Source: Leptospiraceae bacterium (lineage in GTDB: Bacteria > Spirochaetota > Leptospiria > Leptospirales > Leptonemataceae). From it: a stretch of 11,937 nt of DNA. Shown here in pieces: positions 1-6,944 of the stretch. The translations under genes were made by a program, and so were the position numbers. Below the pieces are notes generated by a model, which worked only from the letters and a program-made list of their open reading frames with translations, was not told where the DNA came from and did no database searches. Where the stretch lies: contig JAGRNC010000039.1 in the NCBI GenBank assembly GCA_020440935.1, positions 1-11,937 on the forward strand, read 5' to 3'. Numbering within the stretch: position 1 is the stretch's first letter; the number at the start of each line of letters is the position of its first letter.

Positions 1-651
1 TTTCCGGAGTAATGAAATCAATCCTGGATGAACTGCGTCCAGTGGGACGCTGCGATCGGGATAATCTTGATAATCGGACAATAATTCAGAGAGTTCCTTT
101 CTATCGTAGAGCTTGCTTGCGCGTTCTAATAGTTCAATATACAGCTGTCCGCTTCTACCCAGCGATTTGCGGACTTCTCTGGCGACGGCCGGATCTGAAA
201 ACAGAAGTTCGCTGCCCAGAATGTTGCATTCCATCAATGCACGCTTTCCTTCGAGATTCAGCAGAGAGAAGAACGATGGTTTTACCATGTCCTGGCCATA
301 TGGAGTGAGCCCCATTAGCATGCAGCGAAACTTGATTCCCATTCGCGCAAAGAAACCAGTGGCGGCTTTCTCTTCGGCCTCCAGTTCTTTCTTCAAGCGA
401 TTCTGGGCTTCCAGCTCCTTTCGCCGATTTTCGCGGGCTACATCGGAGGGCAAACGCGGGCCATCGCCGCCAGCACCACCGCCACCGCGTTTCCGGGAAG
501 GACGCTCATCGTCGGGTTGTTTAATTGACCGCTCGTTCAGGATCTGACCACCGGAGCCCCGGAGTTGATCGAGCATTTTCTTACGGTCTTTGTCTCCGAG
601 ATTCTGGGCGCCGATAGCCTTGCGAGTTCTATCGAACTCCATTTCATCCAT
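1..651 (-). CDS. Uncharacterised cytoplasmic protein, N-terminal part (runs off left edge)
   Basis: The minus-strand frame is open without a stop from the ATG at 651 to the window edge, giving at least 217 residues. I do not recognise the family. Residues 1-45 are charged and helical (EFDRTRKAIG, DRKKMLDQL). Residues 51-66 form a basic, Gly-rich linker with GGGGAGG. Residues 72-97 look like a short Glu/Lys/Arg coiled coil. From about residue 99 a more globular part begins (FFARMGIKFRCMLMG, PYGQDMVKPSFFSLLNLEG). There is no signal peptide or membrane segment. The frame stays open upstream, so a TTG at 690 or an ATG at 708 could also start it. The sequence between them (IDWKHEYSAIRA) looks protein-like, and GGGAG lies upstream of the TTG. 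Long open length and ordinary codon use support a real gene. The plus-strand frames here look like shadows. The exact start is uncertain. Confidence 0.8.
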   Translation of the reverse strand, partial: MDEMEFDRTRKAIGAQNLGDKDRKKMLDQLRGSGGQILNERSIKQPDDERPSRKRGGGGAGGDGPRLPSDVARENRRKELEAQNRLKKELEAEEKAATGFFARMGIKFRCMLMGLTPYGQDMVKPSFFSLLNLEGKRALMECNILGSELLFSDPAVAREVRKSLGRSGQLYIELLERASKLYDRKELSELLSDYQDYPDRSVPLDAVHPGLISLLRK

Positions 652-733
652 GGCTCTTATAGCGGAGTATTCATGCTTCCAATCAATCAAAAAAAAAGTG
701 GCTCCCATTCCTTTGAGAGGAGGAATGGCGAGG

Positions 734-1102
734 ATGGTGGAGCAAGAGACGATTACCGTCGAAGAGATTGAAAAGGCCTGCGTAGATGGCTGGGATCGGG
801 TCCTGGGCATCGTATTGTTCGGATCGCGTGCGCGGGGCGACGGTGGTTCCGGAGCGGACTGGGACCTGGGAATTGTATTCCGTCAGAACGGCGAAGGTAC
901 GGAGCCGGACTTTGAAGTGCCCGGGGACTGGGATCTATTCCTCTGGGATGACAGCCGCTGGGAGGATGGGTTCGCGCTTCAGGTGGAAATGGCCAGGGAC
1001 GGAATCATTCTAAAAGATTTTGACCAGAATATAGAGCGCCGATTCGAAAAGATTCGAGAATACATCCTTCCCCATTGGGCAGGCTACTTGAAACGCCTTT
1101 AG
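734..1102 (+). CDS. MNT-type nucleotidyltransferase domain protein
   Basis: A 122-residue protein with the minimal nucleotidyltransferase signature. GSRARG (residues 30-35) is the G-S-x-x-R-G type motif. It is followed by two metal-binding aspartates in ADWDLGI (D42 and D44), and the likely third aspartate is D67 in WDLFLW. The C-terminal ARDGIILKD fits the helix that closes small MNT domains. Family members transfer nucleotides to protein or RNA targets, and many are paired with a HEPN or MNT-HEPN partner as toxin-antitoxin modules. No partner is adjacent, since the next gene is the convergent uvrB 27 nt away. I chose the ATG at 734 because AGGAGG at 718-723 lies 10 nt upstream; the in-frame ATG at 725 is only 1 nt from that site. 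The frame extends upstream to 590, but that part overlaps the divergent gene and is probably not translated. The target is unknown. Confidence 0.8.
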   Translation: MVEQETITVEEIEKACVDGWDRVLGIVLFGSRARGDGGSGADWDLGIVFRQNGEGTEPDFEVPGDWDLFLWDDSRWEDGFALQVEMARDGIILKDFDQNIERRFEKIREYILPHWAGYLKRL

Positions 1103-1129
1103 TTTCCAGGGATTAGCGACGTCGTAGCA

Positions 1130-3238
1130 TCAGCTTCTCTTGGGCCTTCGTTTTTTACCGGCCGGCTTTTTCTTGGCTGCTCCCCGGCTGGATGAGCGAC
1201 TCTGACCGGCCGTAGTAAATGGGATTACCTTGGTAGTAAACTCCAGAGTGCCCCCTGTTTCCAGGGACTGCATGGCATCTCTGAGTAAAGCCGCTTTCTC
1301 GAATTCCATGTTTCTGGCCGCCTGTAGCATCTCTTCTTTTAGCTTCTTTATTTTTTCATGCTTGGGCAACTGGGGATCCAGAACTATGGTCTCCTTAATT
1401 CGATTCAGCGCCTCATCTTCAGAGGTATCTTCCTCGGTGGAGCGTTCGATGATGTCCTGAATTTCCTTCTGTATTGTCTGCGGGGTAATTCCCATCTTCG
1501 CATTGTACTCTTCCTGCACAGCCCGTCGACGCAGGGTTTCGTCGATTGCTGCGCGCATGGAAGGGGTCACTTTATCGGCATACAGAATGGCCTGGCCATC
1601 CACGTTTCTTGCTGCCCGCCCCATGGTCTGAATCAGCGAGCGGGTATTTCGCAGGAAGCCTTCGCGGTCTGCATCCAATATGGCCACAAGCGCTACCTCC
1701 GGCATATCCAATCCCTCGCGCAGAAGATTGACTCCCACCAGTACCTGGTATTTCCCTTTTCGTAGATCTCGAATAATTTCCACCCGTTCAATCGTATGAA
1801 TTTCAGAGTGCAGGTAGGCCACATCGATGCCCAGTTCGCGAAGATAATCAGAAAGGTCTTCTGCCATCTTTTTTGTAAGCGTTGTCACCAGAGTTCTCTG
1901 ATCTTTCGAAATCCTTGCCTTAATCTCCTGAACCAGATCCTCAATTTGACCTTTCACCGGCCGTACATCAATATTGGGATCCAGAAGTCCGGTGGGACGG
2001 ATTAACTGTTCCACGTGCACCGGGCTCTTTTGCATTTCGTAATCTGCCGGAGTAGCTGATACATAGAGTACCTTGTCCGCGATTTGTTCAAACTCCTGAA
2101 AGTTTAGCGGCCGGTTATCCAGAGCCGATGGCAGACGAAAGCCAAAGTCCACAAGGGTCTGCTTTCGGGCCCGATCGCCTTCGAACATTCCGCGAACCTG
2201 TGGCAAAGTTACGTGACTTTCATCAATGATGATCCAGAAATCATCCGGAAAATAGTCCAGAAGACAGGCAGGGGGCTCCCCCGCTTCACGCCCTGTTAAA
2301 TGCCGTGAATAGTTTTCGATGCCGTTGCAATATCCAAGCTCGCGTAACATTTCCATATCATAGCGAGTTCTTTGTTGGATTCGCTCCGCTTCCAGAGGTT
2401 TGTCCTGTTGCTTGAACCGGTCTACCTGATCTTCCAGTTCTTTCTGGATTTTCTCCAGCGCTTCTTTTAATCGCGGGGGTGAAGTAATAAAGTGTTTGGC
2501 CGGATAGATTACTGCGCGCTGCAGCTGATCTAGAATCCGACCGCTAATTGGATCAAAATAGCTGAGGTTTTCGATTTCATCGCCAAACCATTCGATTCGG
2601 ATTCCTTCGTTTCTATAGGCAGGGAATATCTCCACTGTATCGCCACGCACGCGAAAGTTCCCTCGACTGAAATCCAGATCGTTCCTCTGGTATTGAATAT
2701 GAAGCAGTTGTCGAATCACATCGTTTCGTTCGATGGTAAGACCTTTCTCGAGCATCACCAGGCTATGACGGTATTCCTCCGGGGATCCCAGACCATAGAT
2801 GCAAGAAACCGAAGAAACAATGATGACATCGTTTCGCTCCAGTAGAGAGGAAGTGGCGCGTAAGCGCAATCGGTCTATTTCATCGTTAATCGATGCGTCT
2901 TTCTCTATGTAGGTATCGCTGGATGGTACGTAGGCTTCGGGCTGATAATAGTCATAGTAGGAAACAAAGTACTCCACTGCGTTTTCTGGGAAGAATTCCC
3001 TGAACTCGCGGTACAGCTGCGCGGCAAGAGTTTTGTTATGAGTAAGAACCAGCGCTGGTTTCTGAAGGTTCTCCAGAAAACCGGCCATGGTATAGGTTTT
3101 TCCGGATCCAGTCACGCCGACTAGGCAGAGCTGGTTCTGGCCCGATTTAGCCGCACTGGATAATTCTTCGATTGCGCGCGGTTGATCACCGGCGGGTTTG
3201 TATTCCGACACCAGCCGAAGTCGGCGATTCTCTGCCAT
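1130..3238 (-). CDS. uvrB: Excinuclease ABC subunit B
   Basis: UvrB is the damage-verifying helicase-like subunit of nucleotide excision repair. It is loaded by UvrA, opens DNA around the lesion and recruits UvrC to cut. The 702 residues are close to the usual length. Visible features are Walker A GVTGSGKT (41-48), the beta-hairpin region with YDYYQPEAYVP (95-105) that inserts between strands, the Walker B/DESH box (339-342), helicase motifs such as VSATPADYE (393-401) and QTMGRAARN, and a C-terminal UVR domain (EKIKKLKEEM...FEKAALLRDAM) that contacts UvrC. The tail after the UVR domain is very basic (KKKPAGKKRRPKRS). The start ATG overlaps the stop of the upstream gene in TAATG, so translation is probably coupled. 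No LexA-like site or separate promoter is evident directly upstream, so expression likely depends on the operon. Confidence 0.98.
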   Translation of the reverse strand: MAENRRLRLVSEYKPAGDQPRAIEELSSAAKSGQNQLCLVGVTGSGKTYTMAGFLENLQKPALVLTHNKTLAAQLYREFREFFPENAVEYFVSYYDYYQPEAYVPSSDTYIEKDASINDEIDRLRLRATSSLLERNDVIIVSSVSCIYGLGSPEEYRHSLVMLEKGLTIERNDVIRQLLHIQYQRNDLDFSRGNFRVRGDTVEIFPAYRNEGIRIEWFGDEIENLSYFDPISGRILDQLQRAVIYPAKHFITSPPRLKEALEKIQKELEDQVDRFKQQDKPLEAERIQQRTRYDMEMLRELGYCNGIENYSRHLTGREAGEPPACLLDYFPDDFWIIIDESHVTLPQVRGMFEGDRARKQTLVDFGFRLPSALDNRPLNFQEFEQIADKVLYVSATPADYEMQKSPVHVEQLIRPTGLLDPNIDVRPVKGQIEDLVQEIKARISKDQRTLVTTLTKKMAEDLSDYLRELGIDVAYLHSEIHTIERVEIIRDLRKGKYQVLVGVNLLREGLDMPEVALVAILDADREGFLRNTRSLIQTMGRAARNVDGQAILYADKVTPSMRAAIDETLRRRAVQEEYNAKMGITPQTIQKEIQDIIERSTEEDTSEDEALNRIKETIVLDPQLPKHEKIKKLKEEMLQAARNMEFEKAALLRDAMQSLETGGTLEFTTKVIPFTTAGQSRSSSRGAAKKKPAGKKRRPKRS

Positions 3239-3861
3239 TAGCCAACTTTCTTGCGGGCGGTAAAAATGGCAACATTCTCGGCATCTTTGATCTCGATATC
3301 CAGTTCGTCGAATAGCTTCGACATTACCATCATTCCTCGCATGAGAGTCAGTGAGCTATTGTATTTTCCGGCTTCAATATCGCGCTCAATTTCCACTTCG
3401 CGAAGACCATTGCGAATTTCGATGCGAAACTCGCCACCTTCCAGCGAGTAGAGAATCTCTATGGGATTGTGGTCGTTGTATTTTACGGCATTTTCCATTG
3501 CTTCCGTCGTCGCAATGGACATATCGACAATTACTTCGTCGGATACACCGTGGAGTCGGAGGAAGACTTCCAACCTTGCCCGAACCATCTGGATAGGGGA
3601 ATCTGCCAGAAATCCCGAAACACGATAGCGAGTAATTGGTTGGGTATTGTCGAGCGATGCGAGAACGTAGTCGTCCGTGAGCGTACTGTGGGGCTTCAGA
3701 AGATTCTCCGAAACCATTTGCGAAAGGCCCGACCTTAGTTCCGATTCTTCCACGGGCATGGAATACTCAAATCGGAGCCAGGCTGCGAAATCTTTCTGGT
3801 TCCCCCAGCATCCGGATCGAACCAAAGTACGCAATGCATTGATCAGCTCCGGATTCGTCAT
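3238..3861 (-). CDS. RsbW/anti-sigma-type ATPase-fold regulator with extra N-terminal domain
   Basis: A 207-residue protein whose residues 80-205 match the HATPase fold of RsbW/SpoIIAB serine kinases. The N box is clear: IATTEAMENAVKYN (117-129) with E120 and N124. The region that should carry the DxGxG box reads IRNGLRE (149-155), so the Asp is replaced by Asn and the second Gly is missing. The lid motif (normally GxGL) reads SSLTLMRGMMVM. ATP binding or kinase activity may therefore be weak or lost. Residues 1-75 form a separate helical domain of unknown role. Known RsbW proteins bind sigma factors or phosphorylate STAS anti-anti-sigma partners; no such partner is in the window. I chose the ATG at 3861, one nt after the TAG of the transporter gene, with AAAAGAG upstream. 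A TTG at 3897 would add 12 residues inside the preceding gene. Its stop overlaps the uvrB start. Confidence 0.82.
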   Translation of the reverse strand: MTNPELINALRTLVRSGCWGNQKDFAAWLRFEYSMPVEESELRSGLSQMVSENLLKPHSTLTDDYVLASLDNTQPITRYRVSGFLADSPIQMVRARLEVFLRLHGVSDEVIVDMSIATTEAMENAVKYNDHNPIEILYSLEGGEFRIEIRNGLREVEIERDIEAGKYNSSLTLMRGMMVMSKLFDELDIEIKDAENVAIFTARKKVG

Positions 3862-3862
3862 T

Positions 3863-4753
3863 CTACTCTTTTTTTTCAGCACGTCGGAAAAGGGCAAGAA
3901 AAAGATTTCCTGCGAAGATTAGGGCGGCTCCCAGGACTCCCGACAGGCCCGGCACCTCTTGAAGCAAAAAGAATCCCGCAATTAGAGCAATAGGTATTCG
4001 CAGACTCGACACGATACTGCCCGCCGTGGCCGACAGATGCTCATAGGATCGGGTCAGCAGCCATTGGCCCGCAATTCCGAGCAGCGCGGATAGAAAAACC
4101 CAGATGACGGAAGGGGATAGCAAATCCGGAATATCGCTCAATACGATGGGCAGAGTGGCGATGCTGCCAATTCCAAACATCCATAGAAGGATCTCTTCCG
4201 CCCGCGCCTGCATCGCGGCTCCGCGCAAAGCCAGGATAGCCAGCGCCGCCAGTAATCCCGAACCAAGACCCCACAAATCTGAATGAGAGATTGTACCGGA
4301 GCGGATAAGCGGTGTCAGAACATAGATTCCGATACCGGTTAAGCTGAATACAAGCACAAGAAGCATTCGGCGATCGGGAATCTCTGAGAGTAGCGGTATG
4401 GCGAGTAAGGCAACAAATGCAGGATAGGTCATGTTTAATACATTTGCAGTGGCTGCATTTCCCGATGCCACGGATTCGTAGAAGAACAATAGAGCGAGAG
4501 TATTAAAGATTGCGCGGAAATAAAGCGCATTGGGTACTTTGAGGCGAAACGTCAGCCCTGCTCGGCGAAATAAGTAGATCGAAAAGAAAAATCCGGTAAG
4601 ATACCGCACAAAGGCGTATGCCTGCGACGGTATTTCGGGGTTGCTCAACGTACCAACGCGAACGAAGAACGTGGCAAAATAGAAACTTAGAGCGCTTGCA
4701 GCGTTTAGCAATATTCCATAGATTTGTCTCCGCCGGTAAATAGATTGACTCAT
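3863..4753 (-). CDS. EamA/DMT-superfamily membrane transporter
   Basis: A 296-residue, strongly hydrophobic protein with about ten predicted membrane helices in two homologous halves (roughly 10-150 and 160-292). This is the layout of drug/metabolite (EamA) exporters in the inner membrane. Typical features are the short charged N-terminus (YRRRQIYG), the helix-end motif NMTYPAFVALLAIPLLSEI near residue 107, and the mirrored second-half segment with SIVSSLRIPIALIAGFFLLQE near 255. The substrate cannot be told from sequence. I chose the ATG at 4753 because CGGAG lies 5 nt upstream; an upstream start at 4804 would overlap the divergent hydrolase. The last codons contain an A8 run (complement of 3869-3876) just before the TAG, and the regulator gene starts one nt later. 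It appears to be the first gene of the operon with the regulator and uvrB. Confidence 0.9.
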   Translation of the reverse strand: MSQSIYRRRQIYGILLNAASALSFYFATFFVRVGTLSNPEIPSQAYAFVRYLTGFFFSIYLFRRAGLTFRLKVPNALYFRAIFNTLALLFFYESVASGNAATANVLNMTYPAFVALLAIPLLSEIPDRRMLLVLVFSLTGIGIYVLTPLIRSGTISHSDLWGLGSGLLAALAILALRGAAMQARAEEILLWMFGIGSIATLPIVLSDIPDLLSPSVIWVFLSALLGIAGQWLLTRSYEHLSATAGSIVSSLRIPIALIAGFFLLQEVPGLSGVLGAALIFAGNLFLALFRRAEKKE

Positions 4754-4781
4754 GATCGCTCCGAATCGAACAGGAAGAATC

Positions 4782-5498
4782 ATGGCGATTCTGAAGGTAA
4801 GCATTTTTCAAAAGAATCTGGCTGAAGGCTTGAATCTATCGCTGCACAAGAGATTATCCGCCGTAAAATCCGATTTCCTGGTTTTTCCCGAGTATTTTGC
4901 TGTTGATGGCTCTACCAAAGATCATCGTGCTCTAGCCGATCGAACAAAATTCGCCCTTGATTGGCTTGGAAAGCTGAGCGAGTCCTATAAAGGAGTTGTT
5001 ATTGGCGGAACTGTAATTCGGGAGATTGAAGGAAAATTCTACAACGCCATGCCCGTATTCTTCGAAGGGCAACTCATTGATTGGTATCATAAACGGTTTC
5101 TCACAGAAAATGAGGCCCCGCTATTGACGCCAGGTAAGGACCCTGGAGTATTTATTCTTGGCGGCCACCGATTTGGAGTACTCATTTGCGCTGACGTTCT
5201 AAAGCCGGAGTATGTGAAAGAGCTCGCGGACATGGATGTAAAATTGATCTTCACGGTTATGAATTCTCCATACAAAGAGGAGACCGTAGAAGAGAAGCAC
5301 GAGCGCGACGAAAAGCTGTACTGCGGACCGGCACGCGAAATGGGGCTGTCCATAATCAAGTGTTGTTCGGCGGGTACGATTTTTGGCCGTCGCCTTCAGG
5401 GTAGATCGCTTGCCGTTACTCCATCGGGCATTTCATGGAGAGTGGCTCCCGAGGAAGAGGACCGTGAGATCCTAAAAACAGTAGTACTGAATGCTTGA
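4782..5498 (+). CDS. Carbon-nitrogen hydrolase (nitrilase superfamily)
   Basis: A 238-residue protein with the full Glu-Lys-Cys triad of the nitrilase superfamily: E37 in LVFPEYF, K104 in WYHKRFL and C136 in VLICADV. Supporting features are GGTVIRE (75-81) and FTVMNSP after the nucleophile. Members hydrolyse non-peptide C-N bonds in amides or nitriles, usually in the cytoplasm. Substrate cannot be assigned; length and motifs fit omega-amidase-like or other small amidase branches rather than fused NAD synthetase or Lnt. I chose the ATG at 4782 because AGGAAG lies 4 nt upstream; an in-frame ATG at 4752 would overlap the divergent transporter start. With only 28 nt between the two divergent start codons, at least one promoter must lie inside a neighbouring coding region. 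The gene is convergent with holB, with a 70-nt gap. Confidence 0.92.
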   Translation: MAILKVSIFQKNLAEGLNLSLHKRLSAVKSDFLVFPEYFAVDGSTKDHRALADRTKFALDWLGKLSESYKGVVIGGTVIREIEGKFYNAMPVFFEGQLIDWYHKRFLTENEAPLLTPGKDPGVFILGGHRFGVLICADVLKPEYVKELADMDVKLIFTVMNSPYKEETVEEKHERDEKLYCGPAREMGLSIIKCCSAGTIFGRRLQGRSLAVTPSGISWRVAPEEEDREILKTVVLNA

Positions 5499-5568
5499 GT
5501 GCACCCGATTTGTTTCCTTCCCGTCGAAGGTAAGGTAGACATCCTTTCTTCAGTTTCCGCCGATAGAG

Positions 5569-6486
5569 TTAAGCGAACAAGATTCGGCCGATCCGCGTAA
5601 AAAGCTGGGCAAGGTAATAATGTGTCATGCCCGCCATCCTGCGGTGTATACCGGCCTTAAACCTGAAGATTGTGTCAGCAATCTCTGGAAAGTCTGCCAG
5701 GCGTTCACTGGATTTGAGAATCATCAGTCCTATCAAATCAAGAATTTCCTCATAGCTTCTGTCGAGCCGCTCGCGCCACTCTTGAAAATTCTTTTCATTT
5801 GAAACGAAGACCTCCAGTTCGTGCAATCCCATGGGGTGCGCAAGGCCATCTTCGATTTTCTCCCGGAGCTGCGAAAAGGACTGATCAAGAACAATCCCGG
5901 AAAGTTCCAGGCTACCGCCCATCAAATCTAGCAGATAGTGATCGTTCTGGTTGGTCAGTTTCGCCATATCCGAGCCAGGGATTAAATGAAAGGGAACGGA
6001 TACTCCCCTGCTTATGATTGTCTCTTTGAGTAATTCCAGGTCTTCAACAATGAACAAGAACCGGCTATGCTCCGGCGGTTCTTCCAGAGTTTTCAGCAGC
6101 GCTGTCTCCGCCTCATTTTGGATAAGGTCCGCTCGCGGAAAAACGATGTATCGTCTGGCGGCTTTAAAGGGCGGATACTGCAATCGCGTACGCAGGAGCC
6201 ATCGCACCGTAAAAGGGGCCGGTTGTTTTTCATCACCGATAAGAATACGGTCTTCTGGAAATTGAATATAATCGGGATGCTCTCGCTTCAGAAAAAGCCT
6301 ACAGGAAGGGCAGCGTCCGCAGGCATTACCGGTTTCACAAAGAGCGCTCTGTACAAACCATTCGGCGGAACTGAATTTACCAACTCCGGCGGGCCCATGC
6401 AGAATTAAGAGTGGTGGAGCGCCCAGGTTCAGATAATGCTCCAACATCGAATAGGCGATGGATTGTCCCTGGAGCGTAAATCCCAT
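5569..6486 (-). CDS. holB: DNA polymerase III delta-prime subunit
   Basis: A 305-residue AAA+ clamp-loader protein. It shows the P-loop region GPAGVGKFSS (31-40), a four-cysteine zinc module (C50, C56, C59, C62 in CETGNACGRCPSC), HPDYIQF (70-76), the conserved ADLIQNEAETALLKTLEEPP (119-138) and the sensor/finger region ETIISRG (155-161). Delta-prime is part of the clamp loader that places the beta clamp on DNA during replication. The residue after the P-loop Lys is Phe where Ser or Thr is needed for ATP binding, and SRC is SRG. Both fit a non-catalytic delta-prime rather than DnaX (tau/gamma), which is also longer. No strong ribosome binding site precedes the ATG. A strong terminator lies 57-108 nt upstream on the same strand, so holB needs a promoter in the stretch between them. 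Confidence 0.9.
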   Translation of the reverse strand: MGFTLQGQSIAYSMLEHYLNLGAPPLLILHGPAGVGKFSSAEWFVQSALCETGNACGRCPSCRLFLKREHPDYIQFPEDRILIGDEKQPAPFTVRWLLRTRLQYPPFKAARRYIVFPRADLIQNEAETALLKTLEEPPEHSRFLFIVEDLELLKETIISRGVSVPFHLIPGSDMAKLTNQNDHYLLDLMGGSLELSGIVLDQSFSQLREKIEDGLAHPMGLHELEVFVSNEKNFQEWRERLDRSYEEILDLIGLMILKSSERLADFPEIADTIFRFKAGIHRRMAGMTHYYLAQLFTRIGRILFA

Positions 6487-6542
6487 AGTGCATGCGCTAT
6501 CGGTTAGGTTTTGGCGTAAACTTCAGAAATTGGTTGCAAAAC

Positions 6543-6577
6543 AAAAAACCCGGCCCCATGCTTAGCGCAGGGCCGGG
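6543..6577 (-). terminator. Strong intrinsic terminator, minus strand
   Basis: A perfect 8-bp GC stem CCCGGCCC/GGGCCGGG (6549-6556 with 6570-6577) encloses a 13-nt loop that can form a small inner GCT/AGC stem. On the minus strand it is followed directly by six T (A6 at 6543-6548). On the plus strand no T tract follows. It therefore ends a minus-strand transcript that comes from above 6577 and stops before holB. Confidence 0.8.
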
Positions 6578-6698
6578 CTGCATCTGAACACACTCTTTCC
6601 CGATCTGTCGCCGATTCTTTGATCGGCGCGGATACTCGCCCGAAGCGAGTAATGAGTGAACGGATACCTTTTAATCTCCCCCTTAAAAGAATCCGTCA
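6543..6698 (-). ncRNA. Candidate structured small RNA ending in an intrinsic terminator
   Basis: Read on the minus strand, four hairpins follow one another with short linkers. Hairpin A (6698-6657) has arms TGA-CGGAT and ATCCG-T-TCA plus an inner stem CTTTTAA/TTAAAAG and the purine loop GGGGGAGA. Hairpin B (6650-6634) is ACTCGC/GCGAGT with a 5-nt loop. Hairpin C (6628-6609) is CGCCGAT/ATCGGCG with a 6-nt loop. The last (6577-6549) is a terminator. No convincing protein gene covers this strand: a TTG-started 71-codon frame ends at 6683 inside hairpin A. I looked for tmRNA and RNase P signatures and common riboswitch cores and did not recognise any. The 5' end is unknown. A TATATT at about 6701-6706 sits just before hairpin A but lacks a good -35. 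It could instead be the 3' end of a longer transcript. Confidence 0.45.
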
Positions 6699-6735
6699 AT
6701 ATAAATGCACGTGGCGTACCAACCATGCCAGAGAA

Positions 6736-6783
6736 TCGCGAAAAATTCTATTTTTGAGCCACCAGAAATTCTTTTTTTCGCGA
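6736..6783. repeat. Inverted repeat with 10-bp arms
   Basis: TCGCGAAAAA at 6736-6745 is the exact reverse complement of TTTTTCGCGA at 6774-6783. Inside, TTCT (6746-6749) can pair with AGAA (6764-6767), with six unpaired bases on the right side. It lies in an AT-rich part of the gene-free stretch, upstream of the minus-strand hairpins. It may be an operator, a stalling hairpin or an old terminator; sequence alone does not decide. Confidence 0.6.
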
Positions 6784-6910
6784 ATTGAGTGCTAATCGGT
6801 GCCTGCGGCTGGAACAGGGCTGCATTGGAAGCCGCCTCTATCCCCGAAAAGATGCCCGTTTCGTCGATCTCTCTCTCAGGATCTACGAGATTGCACAATA
6901 TTTGTATGAC

Positions 6911-6944
6911 TGCGTGTCACGCATGGCCCATAGTTAAGCCATGC
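6911..6944. repeat. Two overlapping palindromes
   Basis: TGCGTGTCACGCA (6911-6923) is a perfect palindrome around a central base. It overlaps the inverted repeat GCATGGC (6921-6927) and GCCATGC (6938-6944), which has a 10-nt spacer. The arrangement resembles protein-binding operator sites between divergent transcription units, but no regulator is identified. Confidence 0.5.

Noticed and set aside
113..547. Plus-strand frame of 144 codons at the left edge
   Set aside because: It overlaps the longer open minus-strand frame. Its protein is Ser/Phe/Arg-rich shadow sequence without recognisable features and has no ribosome binding site.
4752..4781. Earlier start for the hydrolase at 4752
   Set aside because: It overlaps the start codon of the divergent transporter. 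The ATG at 4782 has a good AGGAAG site and begins at the conserved fold.
5516..5530. Small hairpin CCTTC/GAAGG between the hydrolase and holB
   Set aside because: Only five pairs and no T tract on either strand, too weak to call a terminator for the convergent genes.
6683..6898. Minus-strand 71-codon frame with TTG start
   Set aside because: It has no ribosome binding site and no recognisable protein pattern, and it ends inside hairpin A. I prefer a non-coding explanation but cannot exclude it.
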